Part shown: piece by piece, positions 38,184 through 47,458 of the stretch
Position numbering within the stretch: position 1 is the stretch's first letter
Layout of the letters: every line of letters starts with the position of its first letter
Notes under the pieces: model-generated
The model's database searches: none
What the model was told of the DNA's origin: nothing
The model's input: only the letters and a program-made list of their open reading frames with translations
Assembly: GCF_005502435.1 (NCBI RefSeq)
Contig: NZ_SCOU01000002.1
Span: 1-64,000 of the forward strand
Direction: 5' to 3'
Source of the DNA: Methylobacillus flagellatus
GTDB lineage: Bacteria; Pseudomonadota; Gammaproteobacteria; Burkholderiales; Methylophilaceae
Length of the DNA: 64,000 nucleotides
Made by a program: the position numbers and the translations under genes

Positions 38184-38614
38184 GAGCTGATTTTCAAGAG
38201 CTGAGCAAGGAGATAAGGAAAATGAAGCAGATAATCCAGCGAACCCGGCGGCTTTAGTCTGCAAAAGGGCGTCACTGGTCCGGCTGGGCAGTAGTTTAAG
38301 TCTGGTATCCAGTGCTGCTGCCGTGACTGCTTAACGCCGCGCTCGGTTGACAAGCACGGCGTTAAAGGCTTAAATCGGCCCATGTTCTCCCTGCACAAAC
38401 ATCATCCTGAATGCAATGCGACCCACGGCGTCGCGGATGTTTGTCGCCCACAAAGTGTCGCGCTCGAAAGAACCCTTCTTTCCGCCGCAGACCTCCCAGC
38501 CCGTCGATAGTCACTACTTTTAGCGCAACAGATCATCGCCGGGCCTAAGCCAAGCGCGATTTCTGACACGCCATGCCGTCAAGCGCGGCATCGTGTCGAG
38601 CTGAAAGAGACTAT
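38184..38614. other. About 430-bp region without a credible gene, upstream of rnk
   Basis: No coding frame with family-like content was found. Apart from the groESL promoter repeats at the left end, one 9-bp inverted repeat is visible (TTAACGCCG 38331-38339 with CGGCGTTAA 38357-38365, 17-nt loop), without a T run on either strand. The remainder is unexplained. Confidence 0.55.
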
Positions 38615-39022
38615 ATGTTGAATATCCCCCTGAGTAACACCGAGCGCATGCTCACCGAGCTTGATTATTTCCGCCTATCCAAACTGGACAAGCTTTCTTA
38701 TCCGATCGAACTGGAAGATGGCCTCGATTCTGCCGAGGTGGTTGATTCTGCCGAGATCCCGGACGATGTCGTCACCATGAACTCTCTGTTCGTGATTGCG
38801 GATGACACCACAGGCCATCGCACCCAGCTGCGGCTTTGCTACCCAGGTAATGCGGCACCGGCGCAGGGGAATATCTCTGTGCTGTCGCCCGCAGGCGCCA
38901 GTATGTTAGGTTTACGCCGGGGCGCGATCGCGTCCTGGCGCTCCCTGCAGGGCGAAGTGCGCTTTGCCCGTATCGTCGAACTGCTGTTCCAGCCGGAAGC
39001 AGCCGGTGATTACAGCTTGTAG
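38615..39022 (+). CDS. rnk: Regulator of nucleoside diphosphate kinase (Rnk), GreA-like
   Basis: A 135-residue protein of the Rnk/GreA family. The C-terminal domain reads DDVVTMNSLFVIADDTTGH and ISVLSPAGASMLGLRRG, as in Rnk, which binds RNA polymerase. There is no long coiled coil, so GreA/GreB are less likely. The ATG at 38615 is preferred over one 42 nt upstream because the family starts just before the LDYFRL segment. It stands alone. Confidence 0.88.
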   Translation: MLNIPLSNTERMLTELDYFRLSKLDKLSYPIELEDGLDSAEVVDSAEIPDDVVTMNSLFVIADDTTGHRTQLRLCYPGNAAPAQGNISVLSPAGASMLGLRRGAIASWRSLQGEVRFARIVELLFQPEAAGDYSL

Positions 39023-39189
39023 CCGTGCCTCTGGCCTCAGTCCCAGCCTAAGTCCCAGGCTAAGTTTTAGCTGAGCGGGCTGGGGCCGCGTCGGCCTGCG
39101 CTCAACAACAGCGGAGGCGCTGTGCATTCCCTAGGCAGGCGCGACCGCGATGCGCTAGCATGTCAGTAGACAAGGATAGATACCGAAAC

Positions 39190-40503
39190 ATGCAGACTCT
39201 TAACAATCAGGCCTTGCTGCAGCGCAGCCTGCAGGCCGTTTGGCACCCATGCACGCAGATGAAGCAGCATGAATCCCTGCCGCTGGTGCCGATCCGGCGC
39301 GGTGAGGGGGTGTGGCTGTACGATTTTGACGGCCAGCGTTATCTGGACGGCGTCAGCTCCTGGTGGGTGAACCTGTTCGGGCATAACCATCCGCGTATCA
39401 AGGCGGCCATCACGGCGCAGCTGGATACACTGGAGCATGTGATTCTGGCCGGTTTCACGCATGAGCCTGTGGTGCAGCTGTCGGAACGCCTGGCCAGGCT
39501 GACCGGCCTGGGCCATGCGTTTTATGGTTCGGATGGGGCGTCCGCCATCGAGATCGCGCTCAAGATGAGTTTCCATTACTGGCGCAATCAGGGCCAGCCC
39601 GGCAAGACCGAATTCCTCAGCCTGCAGCAGAGTTATCACGGGGAGACGCTGGGCGCGTTGTCGGTCACCGATGTGGCCATCTTCAAGGACACCTATGCGC
39701 CGCTGTTGCGGCACAGCACGCACATGCCCAGCCCGGACGCCAGGCTGGCCGAAGCGGGCGAGTCGGCGGCTGATTACGCCAGGCGCTGCGCGGCCGCCGT
39801 GGATGCGCACCTGGCGCAGCATCATGCCAGTATCGCCGCGCTGGTGGTGGAGCCGCTGGTGCAGTGCGCGGCTGGCATGGCCATGTACGACCCGCTGTAT
39901 CTGCAGCTGGTACGTGCTTCCTGCGACCGTTACGGCGTGCATCTGATCGCGGACGAGATCGCCGTGGGCTTCGGCCGCACCGGCACCCTGTTCGCCTGCG
40001 AGCAGGCATCTATCCTGCCCGACTTCATGACGCTGTCCAAAGGCATCACCGGCGGTTATCTGCCCTTGTCGGTGACGTTGACGCGCGACAGCATCTATCA
40101 AGCTTTTTACGACGACAGCACGGCGCGTGGCTTTCTGCATTCGCACAGTTACACCGGTAATGCGCTGGCTTGCAGTGCCGCGCTGGCGACGCTGGATATC
40201 TTTGCCGAGCAGGATGTGCTGGCCAGCAATGCCAGGACAGCTACCAGTATCAATGCCCGCCTGGCCAGCTACGCGAACCTGCCGATCCGCCATTTGCGCC
40301 ATCGCGGCATGATCTGGGCCTTTGATGTGGAGAGCGCCACGCCAGGTTTCGCGCAGCGCTTTTATCTGGAGGCTTTGAAGCGCGGCTTGCTGCTGCGGCC
40401 GATCGGAAACACGGTGTATTTCATGCCACCGTATGTGTTGAACGAGGACGAGATCGACTTCCTCATCACTCAGACCTATCAGGCGGTGCTCGCATGCGCT
40501 TAA
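39190..40503 (+). CDS. bioA: Adenosylmethionine-8-amino-7-oxononanoate aminotransferase
   Basis: PLP enzyme of biotin synthesis using S-adenosylmethionine as amino donor. WHPCTQMKQHE near the N-terminus, YLDGVSSWWVNLFGHNHP, FYGSDGASAIEIALKMS and the lysine segment TLSKGITGGYLPLSVTL are characteristic. The start may be ATG 39190 (MQTLNN) or ATG 39160, which lacks a clear binding site. It overlaps dacB by 10 bp. No other bio gene is in the window, so bioA is separated from bioB, bioC, bioD and bioF. Confidence 0.96.
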   Translation: MQTLNNQALLQRSLQAVWHPCTQMKQHESLPLVPIRRGEGVWLYDFDGQRYLDGVSSWWVNLFGHNHPRIKAAITAQLDTLEHVILAGFTHEPVVQLSERLARLTGLGHAFYGSDGASAIEIALKMSFHYWRNQGQPGKTEFLSLQQSYHGETLGALSVTDVAIFKDTYAPLLRHSTHMPSPDARLAEAGESAADYARRCAAAVDAHLAQHHASIAALVVEPLVQCAAGMAMYDPLYLQLVRASCDRYGVHLIADEIAVGFGRTGTLFACEQASILPDFMTLSKGITGGYLPLSVTLTRDSIYQAFYDDSTARGFLHSHSYTGNALACSAALATLDIFAEQDVLASNARTATSINARLASYANLPIRHLRHRGMIWAFDVESATPGFAQRFYLEALKRGLLLRPIGNTVYFMPPYVLNEDEIDFLITQTYQAVLACA

Positions 40504-41942
40504 GCGTTTATTCTTTGATCAGCCTCCTGTTGGTGGCGCTCAGCAGTCTTGCACATGCCGAGTTACCCGCACCCGTGCTGCGCGCCTTGCAGGCAGAAGG
40601 CCTGGGGGCGGATGCGTTGTCCGTGTATGTGCAGCGTGTGGATCAACCTGTGCCTTTGCTGGCGCATCAGGCCGACATCGCGCTGAACCCGGCCTCCACC
40701 ATGAAGCTGGTGACCACCTATGCCGGGCTGGAACTGCTGGGCCCGGCGTATCGCTGGCGCACCGAGATCTACCATGATGGCGTGTTGAAGCAGGGTGTGC
40801 TGACGGGCAACCTCATCCTCAAGGGCTATGGCGACCCCAGCATGCGCGTGGAAGATCTGTGGCGCATGCTGTCACGCCTGCGCCAGCAGGGCGTGCAGCG
40901 CATAGACGGTGATCTGTTGCTGGACAGCAGCTATTTCGCTAGCACCAATGTGGGCCCGGCCGCTTTTGATGGTGAGCCGTACCGGGCCTATAACGCCACG
41001 CCAGCTGCGCTGGTGATGGACCTCAAAGCCACCGGCATCCAGTTGCAGGCGGATGCCCTAACGCAGCAAGTGCTGCTGCGTGCCGAGCCCGATCCGAACA
41101 GCCCGGGCATGACGGCCTTGACCTTGAACAATCAGCTCAAGCTGGTGCGCAGCGGCTGTGGCGACTGGAAAAGTCGCCTCGCCTATGACGTGAACGTGCG
41201 CAGCGATGCGTCCAATGCCCGCGCTGTGGAGTTGGTACTGCGTGGTGACTACGCGCTGGATTGCGGCGAAAAATGGCTGGACCTGAGCTTCTTCGATGAA
41301 GCCAGCCATAGCTACTTTCTGTTCCGGCAATTGTGGCAGCAGCTGGGTGGTAGCTTCACTGGCAAACTGCGCGTCGGCCTGATGCCCGAGCGTGCGGTGA
41401 AGCTGCTCAGCAATGAATCGGTGACGCTGGCTGAAGTGGTGCGCGACATCAATAAATTCAGTAACAATCTGATGGCAAGGCAGCTGCTGTTGACGCTGGC
41501 CGCCGAGCAGATCGCCACGCCGGGCACCGAAGCCAATGGCGCACGCGCCGTGCAGTTGTGGCTGCGCAGCAAGGGGCTGGAATTCCCTGAGTTGGTGATC
41601 GAGAATGGCGCCGGTCTGTCGCGTCTTGAGCGCATCAGCAGCCAGCATCTGGCCGAGCTGCTACTGGCGGCCTATGCCAGCCCGGTGATGCCCGAGCTGA
41701 TGTCCTCGCTGCCCATCCTTGCTGTGGACGGTACTTTGCGCAAGCGTCAAAAGGACAGTGCGGCCTATGGCCGGGCGCACCTCAAGACCGGTTCGCTGAG
41801 TAATGTGCGCTCCATCGCGGGCTACGTGCTGGACGGCAAAGGTCGGCGCTGGGTGGTGGTGTGCATCAGCAACCACGCCAAGGCGCAGCAGACGCGTGGC
41901 GCGCAGGATGTGCTCATCGACTGGTTGTACAGCCAGCCTTAG
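40494..41942 (+). CDS. dacB: D-alanyl-D-alanine carboxypeptidase/endopeptidase (PBP4 family)
   Basis: A 482-residue periplasmic serine peptidase that trims peptidoglycan crosslinks. The signal peptide is MRLSVYSLISLLLVALSSLA. The SXXK motif is NPASTMKLV (residue about 68), an SNN motif lies in INKFSNNLMARQ, and the KTG box is HLKTGSLSNVRS. A large insert between them is the PBP4 class C feature. It overlaps bioA by 10 bp, so they may be co-expressed. Confidence 0.95.
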   Translation: MRLSVYSLISLLLVALSSLAHAELPAPVLRALQAEGLGADALSVYVQRVDQPVPLLAHQADIALNPASTMKLVTTYAGLELLGPAYRWRTEIYHDGVLKQGVLTGNLILKGYGDPSMRVEDLWRMLSRLRQQGVQRIDGDLLLDSSYFASTNVGPAAFDGEPYRAYNATPAALVMDLKATGIQLQADALTQQVLLRAEPDPNSPGMTALTLNNQLKLVRSGCGDWKSRLAYDVNVRSDASNARAVELVLRGDYALDCGEKWLDLSFFDEASHSYFLFRQLWQQLGGSFTGKLRVGLMPERAVKLLSNESVTLAEVVRDINKFSNNLMARQLLLTLAAEQIATPGTEANGARAVQLWLRSKGLEFPELVIENGAGLSRLERISSQHLAELLLAAYASPVMPELMSSLPILAVDGTLRKRQKDSAAYGRAHLKTGSLSNVRSIAGYVLDGKGRRWVVVCISNHAKAQQTRGAQDVLIDWLYSQP

Positions 41943-42061
41943 TCTGGCCGGGCCGGACGGCAGTCACGCCATCCATGACAGCGCCTCCGTGATCGCCGGT
42001 GCGGCGGAACCGATGCCCAATTCGGTTATCATATGCACTCTTAACTATGCTGGAGTACCCG

Positions 42062-42523
42062 ATGAAACACTCTGTCCTGGCCGTTGGCGTGATGCTGACC
42101 GCCATGCTTGCCACCGGGGCTTGCACCGCTGAAAACGCATCTACCAATAAGGAAACCTCTGCCATGAGCAACACCATCACTGAACTGGTCAAGAAAGACA
42201 CCGTGGTCGGCACCGGCCGCGAAGCCGAGATCGGCTTCAATGTCACCGTGCATTACACCGGCTGGCTGTATGACCCAAGCAAGCCGGATGGCAAGGGTGA
42301 GAAGTTCGACAGCTCGGTGGACAGACGTGATCCGTTCATCTTCTATCTGGGCGGTGGTCAGGTCATTCAGGGCTGGGATCAGGGCTTTGCCGGTATGAAG
42401 GTCGGCGGCAAGCGCACGCTGATCATTCCACCCGAGATGGGCTATGGCACTCGCGGTGCGGGTGGCGTGATCCCGCCGAATGCCACGCTGCTGTTCGATG
42501 TTGAGCTGCTGGGCGTGAAGTAA
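42062..42523 (+). CDS. FKBP-type peptidyl-prolyl isomerase, secreted
   Basis: A 153-residue protein whose FKBP domain reads [42 protein letters not shown] and [20 protein letters not shown], all conserved. The N-terminus [21 protein letters not shown] is a signal peptide, and a cysteine follows it in a not quite standard lipobox (position -3 is Thr rather than Leu). It is followed closely by an OsmC-family gene. A periplasmic folding role is likely. Confidence 0.93.
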   Translation: MKHSVLAVGVMLTAMLATGACTAENASTNKETSAMSNTITELVKKDTVVGTGREAEIGFNVTVHYTGWLYDPSKPDGKGEKFDSSVDRRDPFIFYLGGGQVIQGWDQGFAGMKVGGKRTLIIPPEMGYGTRGAGGVIPPNATLLFDVELLGVK

Positions 42524-42525
42524 GC

Positions 42526-42948
42526 ATGAAAGCACGCATCAAATGGGTTGAGAACGTCTGCTTCATGGGCGAGTCCGAGACCGGCCATGCCGTGATCCTG
42601 GATGGCGCGCCGGACGCTGGTGGCCGTAACCTGGGCATGCGGCCCATGGAGATGCTGCTGATCGGCATGGGCGCGTGCACCTCGTTCGACGTGGTCACCA
42701 TCCTCAACAAGGCGCGCCAGCCGGTCACCGATTGCGTGGCCGAGATCACGGCCGAGCGTGCTGACAGCATCCCCAAGGTGTTCACCAAGATCCATGTGCA
42801 CTTCGTGGTCACCGGGCGTCAGCTCAGTGCCGTGCAAGTGGAGCGCGCCGTGAAGCTGTCTGCGGAGAAGTATTGCTCGGCTTCCATCATGCTGGGCAAG
42901 GCTGCGGAAGTGACGCACGGCTTCGAGATCGTCGAGGCGGCTGTTTGA
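42526..42948 (+). CDS. OsmC-family protein (YhfA-like)
   Basis: A 140-residue OsmC/Ohr superfamily protein. The motif MRPMEMLLIGMGACTSFDVV contains the first cysteine, and EKYCSASIMLGKAAEV contains the second, matching the paired redox cysteines of the superfamily. Peroxide reduction is known for several members; the YhfA branch is less well characterised. It lies 2 bp after the FKBP gene and is followed by a VOC protein gene with a one-base overlap. Confidence 0.88.
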   Translation: MKARIKWVENVCFMGESETGHAVILDGAPDAGGRNLGMRPMEMLLIGMGACTSFDVVTILNKARQPVTDCVAEITAERADSIPKVFTKIHVHFVVTGRQLSAVQVERAVKLSAEKYCSASIMLGKAAEVTHGFEIVEAAV

Positions 42949-43373
42949 TGCAAGCGCAGCGTCCGGGTGGCATGCAGGGCCTGCATCATGTGGCCCTGTT
43001 CGTGACCGATCTGGACGCTAGTCTGCAGTTCTATCGGGATGTGGTCGGCATGCAGGAAGAGTGGCAGCCGGACCCGGATAATATCTACCTCAGTTCAGGT
43101 GCGGATAATCTGGCTCTGCATCGTTTGCCTGCAGATGCCGATCTGCAAGGGCAACAGCGGCTGGATCATATCGGCTTCATCATGGCCACACCGGAGCATG
43201 TGGACCAGTGGCATGCGCATCTGCTGGCGCATGGTACGCGCATCGCGCAAGCCCCCAAGACCCACCGCGATGGTGCACGCAGTCTTTACTGTCTGGACCC
43301 GTGCGGCAACCTGGTGCAATTCATCTACCACCCCCCCATCTCCCCGCTGCTGGCGACCTTGTCGGCGGATTGA
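42948..43373 (+). CDS. VOC-family (glyoxalase/bleomycin resistance) protein
   Basis: A 141-residue VOC-fold protein beginning LHHVALFVTDLDASLQFYRDVVGM with the conserved histidine, and containing LDHIGFIMATPEHVDQWHAHL and a terminal CLDPCGNLVQFIYHPP with the acidic/aromatic metal region. Substrate is unknown. The ATG overlaps the OsmC stop codon (TGATG), so the FKBP-OsmC-VOC genes appear to be one operon. Confidence 0.85.
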   Translation: MQAQRPGGMQGLHHVALFVTDLDASLQFYRDVVGMQEEWQPDPDNIYLSSGADNLALHRLPADADLQGQQRLDHIGFIMATPEHVDQWHAHLLAHGTRIAQAPKTHRDGARSLYCLDPCGNLVQFIYHPPISPLLATLSAD

Positions 43374-43412
43374 AGCGGCTGGCCGCGTTGAAGCGCTTGT
43401 CAGCGCAGCGGC

Positions 43413-43730
43413 TTATTTCAGCAGCAGATCCATCCTGATCTCTTTTTGCTCTTCCAGCAGCGTCAGCAAACGATCGATATTGGGATGCTTGCCCGGGTTC
43501 ATCAGCGCATCGTCGGTGTGCTCGGCATAGATCTCCAGGCCTTCGCGCGCTGCTGCCAGCGTGATACCACCATGTTTTTGGCCCAGGTAATGGTAGACGC
43601 GCACCGAACCGGCGCTGCCAGGCTTGTTTTCGATGATGTCGATCAGCATGCCTTGCATGTTCTTGAGATCGATCTGTGCGACATGATCTACGGTGGGCAG
43701 CTTGACCAGGTTTTCAGAGAATGTTGGCAT
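43413..43730 (-). CDS. DUF2322 family protein
   Basis: The ATG at 43730 gives 105 residues starting MPTFSENLVKLPTVDHVAQI. Sequence features are ENKPGSAGSVRVYHYLGQKH and YAEHTDDALMNPGKHPNIDR, which match DUF2322 as I remember it. The open frame runs 40 codons further upstream without family-like sequence. It faces the VOC gene and lies behind coq7. Function is unknown. Confidence 0.75.
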   Translation of the reverse strand: MPTFSENLVKLPTVDHVAQIDLKNMQGMLIDIIENKPGSAGSVRVYHYLGQKHGGITLAAAREGLEIYAEHTDDALMNPGKHPNIDRLLTLLEEQKEIRMDLLLK

Positions 43731-43860
43731 AAATGAGTAGACGCTCGTGTTAGTTCGTGTTGATCGGGCACAGGAGCTGGCGGCTCTTGTGACGTGAAAC
43801 GCGTGATGTTGGTTTTGATGCAACTGCAGCGCCTGCGCTGCAGCATCCATCGGAATGGTA

Positions 43861-44484
43861 TTACAAACGGTAGGTGCTGCTGGTCATCAGGCGCGACACT
43901 TGTTGCATGGCATGTTTGAGCGGGGCGGGCAGTTCGGCGGCACCTTGTGCCACTGCCGTGGCCGCATGCTCTGCTTCGTCTGCGCGCATGGTGGCCACGA
44001 TGGCACGGCTCTTTTCATCCGCTGCAGGCAAGGTCTGCAGATGCTGCTCCAGATGCGCGCCTACCTGACGTTCGGTCTCGGCCAGAAAGCCCAGATTCCA
44101 TTTGTCGCCCAGCACGCCAGCCAGTGCCCCCATGGCAAACGAACCACCATAGAACAAGGGGTTGAGCAGGCTGGTGCGGCCACCCAATTGCTTGATGCGT
44201 TGTTCGCACCAGGCCAGATGCTCGGTTTCTTCACGCGCCGCCTGTTTCAGTGCCTGAACGGTCTTGCCATCACGCGCGGTCAGTGCCTGGCCGCTGTACA
44301 AGGCCTGGGCACACACTTCCCCGGTGTGGTTCACCCGCATCAGCGCCGCTGCGTGGCGTTTGTCGGCGTCTGACAAGCTACCCTCCGCCAGATGGGCATC
44401 CGGGTGCGGACGCCCGCTGTGCGGGGTGGCCAGCAGGGTGCGCAGGCCGTTATCGAATTGCGTGATCAGTTGATCCAGCAGCAT
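43861..44484 (-). CDS. coq7: 3-demethoxyubiquinol 3-hydroxylase (Coq7)
   Basis: A 207-residue carboxylate-bridged di-iron hydroxylase of ubiquinone synthesis. The ligands appear in [34 protein letters not shown] and [12 protein letters not shown], as expected for the family. [20 protein letters not shown] is the conserved membrane-facing stretch. It follows the CtpA-type protease gene by 5 bp on the same strand. The ubiquinone gene ubiB lies 4 kb away. Confidence 0.95.
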   Translation of the reverse strand: MLLDQLITQFDNGLRTLLATPHSGRPHPDAHLAEGSLSDADKRHAAALMRVNHTGEVCAQALYSGQALTARDGKTVQALKQAAREETEHLAWCEQRIKQLGGRTSLLNPLFYGGSFAMGALAGVLGDKWNLGFLAETERQVGAHLEQHLQTLPAADEKSRAIVATMRADEAEHAATAVAQGAAELPAPLKHAMQQVSRLMTSSTYRL

Positions 44485-44489
44485 GGCGA

Positions 44490-45935
44490 TCAGTTGGCAG
44501 CGGCCTGTTTCTTTTGCAGGATCTGCAGGCCCTTGAGCAGGTTTAGCGCCTGGTTCAACTGATAATCCGACTTGGAGCCGAATTCAGCCGGACCGGTAGC
44601 GGCTGCAGCGTCAGCGCCTGGCTTCTTGGTGGCATCGGCTTCTGGCTTGGCGGCTGGCTCAGCCGGGGCCGCCGGGGCCGCTGGCGCCGCAGGTTCTGCT
44701 TCCGTATCCTTGGGGTTGGACAAATGATGATTCAGGTCGGCTTCACGCAGGCCCATGGAGGATTGGCTGCCAGTCAGCGTGCTTTCTTCCACCAGGATGT
44801 CCGGCACGATACCCTTGGCCTGGATGGAGCGACCCTTGGGCGTGAAGTAGCGTGCGGTGGTCAGCTTGATCGCCGTGCCATTGTTCATCGGCAGAATGGT
44901 TTGTACCGAACCCTTGCCGAAGCTCTGGGTGCCCATGATCACGGCGCGCTTGTGATCCTGCAGGGCGCCCGCCACGATCTCGGAAGCCGAAGCCGAACCG
45001 CCATTCACCAGCACCACCATGGGCACGGTCTTGAAGTCGGCAGGCAGGTCACGCAGGTAGTCGTCCTTGGGGCCGCCGCGCACATAATCCTGTGGCGTGG
45101 CAGACAGGCGCATCTTGGCGTCTTCGGTGCGGCCCTCGGTGTACACCACCAGCTCATTCTTGGGCAGGAAGGCAGCCGATACCCCCACGGCGGCATTCAG
45201 CAGGCCACCCGGGTTGTTACGCATGTCCAGTACCAGACCTTGCAGCTTGCCCTTGTTCTCGGTGGCCAGTGCCTTCAGGGCCGTGGCCAGATCCTGACCG
45301 GTATGCTCCTGGAACTGGGTGATGCGCACATAACCGTAGTTGGCTTCCACCAGCTTGGGCTTGATGCTCTTGGTCTTGATCACGGCGCGCGCGATCTTGA
45401 AGATGAGTGGCTTGGGCTCGTTCTTGCGCGCCACGGTCAGCACGATCACGCTGTCCGGTTTGCCACGCATGCGTTTGACCGCGTCGTTAAGGGTCAGGCC
45501 TTTGACTGGCGTGTCATCCAGTTTGATGATGAGGTCACCGGCCTTGATGCCAGCCTTGTAGGCTGGCGTGTCTTCGATGGGCGATACCACTTTGACAAAG
45601 CCGTCTTCCATGCCCACTTCGATGCCCAGGCCCCCGAACTCGCCCTGGGTGCCTGCTTGCAGGTCCTTGAAGCCATCAGCGTCCAGATAGGCCGAGTGCG
45701 GGTCCAGGCCGGTCAGCATGCCGTTGATGGCTTCGGTGATCAGCTTCTTGTCTTCGATGGGTTCTACATAATCGCTTTTGATCTTGCCGAAGATCTCGGC
45801 GAAGGTGCGCAGGTCATCCAGCGGCAGCTGTGGTTTGCTGTCTTTTTCGGCAATAGCCGAATAATTCAGACTGATCATCACACCCAGAACGGCGCCCATG
45901 CCGATCAGACCGAACTTTTCAAATTTTCCGCGCAT
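44490..45935 (-). CDS. C-terminal processing peptidase (S41, CtpA/Prc family)
   Basis: A 481-residue periplasmic serine protease with an N-terminal signal/anchor. The PDZ domain lies near residues 95-170 ([17 protein letters not shown]). The S41 catalytic region is [19 protein letters not shown] (serine) and [10 protein letters not shown] (lysine). The C-terminal linker is an Ala/Pro/Glu-rich low-complexity stretch of about 45 residues before a short tail. The family cleaves proteins near the C-terminus, for example penicillin-binding proteins. coq7 follows it directly. Confidence 0.93.
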   Translation of the reverse strand: MRGKFEKFGLIGMGAVLGVMISLNYSAIAEKDSKPQLPLDDLRTFAEIFGKIKSDYVEPIEDKKLITEAINGMLTGLDPHSAYLDADGFKDLQAGTQGEFGGLGIEVGMEDGFVKVVSPIEDTPAYKAGIKAGDLIIKLDDTPVKGLTLNDAVKRMRGKPDSVIVLTVARKNEPKPLIFKIARAVIKTKSIKPKLVEANYGYVRITQFQEHTGQDLATALKALATENKGKLQGLVLDMRNNPGGLLNAAVGVSAAFLPKNELVVYTEGRTEDAKMRLSATPQDYVRGGPKDDYLRDLPADFKTVPMVVLVNGGSASASEIVAGALQDHKRAVIMGTQSFGKGSVQTILPMNNGTAIKLTTARYFTPKGRSIQAKGIVPDILVEESTLTGSQSSMGLREADLNHHLSNPKDTEAEPAAPAAPAAPAEPAAKPEADATKKPGADAAAATGPAEFGSKSDYQLNQALNLLKGLQILQKKQAAAN

Positions 45936-46108
45936 GTGCGAGGTTTCCTCATCTAACGTGCTGTGAAATGGCTAATGCTGCTATGTTACGCATTTTCCGC
46001 TATTTGCGATCAACTTGCCAAGCAAGTTGGTGATGATGTGATCCAGGCAAGCGAGCTTGTCCAGATTGCCAGATATCAACTACCCACTAAAGAACGACAT
46101 TTGACCAG

Positions 46109-46411
46109 ATGACGACCATGACGACTACCCACCATATCGAGATCGAATACTGTACCCAGTGTCGCTGGCTGCTACGTGCGGCCTGGATGGCGCAGGAGCT
46201 TTTGCTAACCTTCGAATCGGACATTGGCCGTGTGAGTCTGGTTCCGGGCACGGGGGGTATTTTTGATGTGCGGCTCAACGGGGCGTTGCTTTACAGCCGC
46301 AAAGCCATGCAGCGTTTCCCCGAATCCAAGGAATTGAAGCAGCTGATCCGTGACCAGATCGATCCTGATCGCCCGCTGGGTCACAGCGACAGACCACAGT
46401 CAGGCGAGTGA
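46109..46411 (+). CDS. SelT/SelW/SelH (Rdx) family protein, cysteine form
   Basis: A 100-residue thioredoxin-like protein with the motif IEYCTQCRWLLRA, where the C-X-X-C replaces the selenocysteine motif of the SelW family. The rest (SDIGRVSLVPGTGGIFDVRL and RFPESKELKQLIRD) also matches the Rdx family. The partners and function are not known. It is divergent from the CtpA-type gene. Confidence 0.88.
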   Translation: MTTMTTTHHIEIEYCTQCRWLLRAAWMAQELLLTFESDIGRVSLVPGTGGIFDVRLNGALLYSRKAMQRFPESKELKQLIRDQIDPDRPLGHSDRPQSGE

Positions 46412-46455
46412 GCGCCATACAGAATTAAACCAGCAGAATTAAATAGCTAAAAGCC

Positions 46456-46484
46456 TTCAAATAATAATGATTCTCATTTAGTAT
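46456..46484 (+). promoter_or_regulatory. Promoter of the EAL-domain gene
   Basis: TTCAAA (46456-46461), 17 bp, then TAGTAT (46479-46484), 30 nt from the start codon. The spacer is occupied by the Fur-box-like sequence, so Fur binding would block polymerase. Confidence 0.6.
46463..46481. promoter_or_regulatory. Fur box upstream of the EAL gene
   Basis: The 19-mer AATAATGATTCTCATTTAG agrees with the E. coli Fur consensus at 13 of 19 positions, including the core AATGAT and TCATT halves. Its complement reads AATGAGAATCATTATT, a form common at iron-regulated promoters. It lies between the -35 and -10 boxes. Confidence 0.7.
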
Positions 46485-46513
46485 TGTGATGTCACCTCTT
46501 ATGTGGAGTCATC

Positions 46514-47338
46514 ATGAACGCATTTCATTATGCAGAACTGCAGCAACTGGCGCAGCTGGAGTCCAGTGCAGTCCGGCGCGAAGCACTTGGCCTGGCTGCC
46601 GTCCGGCTGGATCCTAACGGTCTGCCTGCACAGCAGGTGCTGGACATCGTCATGTCGCGCCGCTTCGGCACCGACTACAGACCGGTGGTCGATGTGCAGT
46701 CTCAGGAAGTGCAGGGCTATCAGGCCAAAGCGGCATTCCATACCGCCAGTGGTCAGCGCATCAGCGCGGGCAAGATGTTCGCGGTGCTGCATCGCAACCC
46801 GCTATTGCTATATCACACCGAGCTGGAAATGAAAAAATTGCAGATCGAGCGTGCGCCGCAAGTGGGCTGGCTGATGCTGGATCTGGATATCGACAGCTTC
46901 ATGGAAGGCGGCGCCGGGCAGGAGAACCCCTTCCTGCAGTTGTTCCGCCAGCATGCCTGGAACGAGCCCGAGCTTATCATCAACATCGTGGAGAACCACA
47001 ATCTGGCCGATGCCGCGCGTGCCCAGCAGATGATCGTGCTGCTGCAGCAAAGTGGCACCTCGGTGGCCATGGAGGATGTGGGCCTGCGCTGGGGCATGTT
47101 CTCGCTGAGCGCATTCGTGGATGCGCGTGTCATCAAGTTCAACCGCCAGGCCTTGCAGGGCTTGAATCCGCGCGCGGCCGAAGCCACACTGGACTGGCTG
47201 GTGAGTGCGGCCAGGCGTATCGGTGTGCAGACCATACTGGACGGGGTGGCCAGTTGCGAACACTTCGACTGGGCGCAGCGCATGGGCGTGGATTATGTGC
47301 AAGGACGCCTGTTCGCGCGGCAGCACATCCGCGCTTGA
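46514..47338 (+). CDS. Degenerate EAL-domain protein
   Basis: A 274-residue protein with an EAL-type phosphodiesterase fold across most of its length: YRPVVDVQSQEVQGYQAK opens the domain and VEDVGLRWG-like MEDVGLRWGMFSLS and YVQGRLFARQ close it. The EAL motif itself is QAK and several metal ligands are altered (VENHN instead of ELTE), so catalysis is unlikely; it may bind c-di-GMP or a protein partner. An upstream Fur box suggests iron-dependent expression. It precedes a bacterioferritin-like gene by 120 bp. Confidence 0.85.
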   Translation: MNAFHYAELQQLAQLESSAVRREALGLAAVRLDPNGLPAQQVLDIVMSRRFGTDYRPVVDVQSQEVQGYQAKAAFHTASGQRISAGKMFAVLHRNPLLLYHTELEMKKLQIERAPQVGWLMLDLDIDSFMEGGAGQENPFLQLFRQHAWNEPELIINIVENHNLADAARAQQMIVLLQQSGTSVAMEDVGLRWGMFSLSAFVDARVIKFNRQALQGLNPRAAEATLDWLVSAARRIGVQTILDGVASCEHFDWAQRMGVDYVQGRLFARQHIRA

Positions 47339-47354
47339 GCTGCTGCTGTGTGCG

Positions 47355-47379
47355 ATTGCTAATATGAACTATTAGCAAT
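47355..47379. promoter_or_regulatory. 10-bp inverted repeat upstream of the bacterioferritin-like gene
   Basis: ATTGCTAATA (47355-47364) and TATTAGCAAT (47370-47379) are perfectly complementary around TGAAC. No T run follows, so an operator is more likely than a terminator. It lies 17 bp after the EAL stop and 80 bp before the next start codon. Confidence 0.5.
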
Positions 47380-47458
47380 TCTGCAGCATGGAAAATTCTG
47401 GTCTACACTGCAGGCGCTGGGTTCAAGGACCCGACCCTACAACCGTTAAGGAGGCATC

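Noticed and set aside
38331-38365. Inverted repeat as a terminator or small RNA
   Set aside because: The 9-bp stem has a 17-nt loop and no T run on either strand, and nothing upstream needs a terminator.
38180-38398. 72-codon minus-strand frame upstream of groES
   Set aside because: No binding site or family resemblance, and it overlaps the groESL promoter region.
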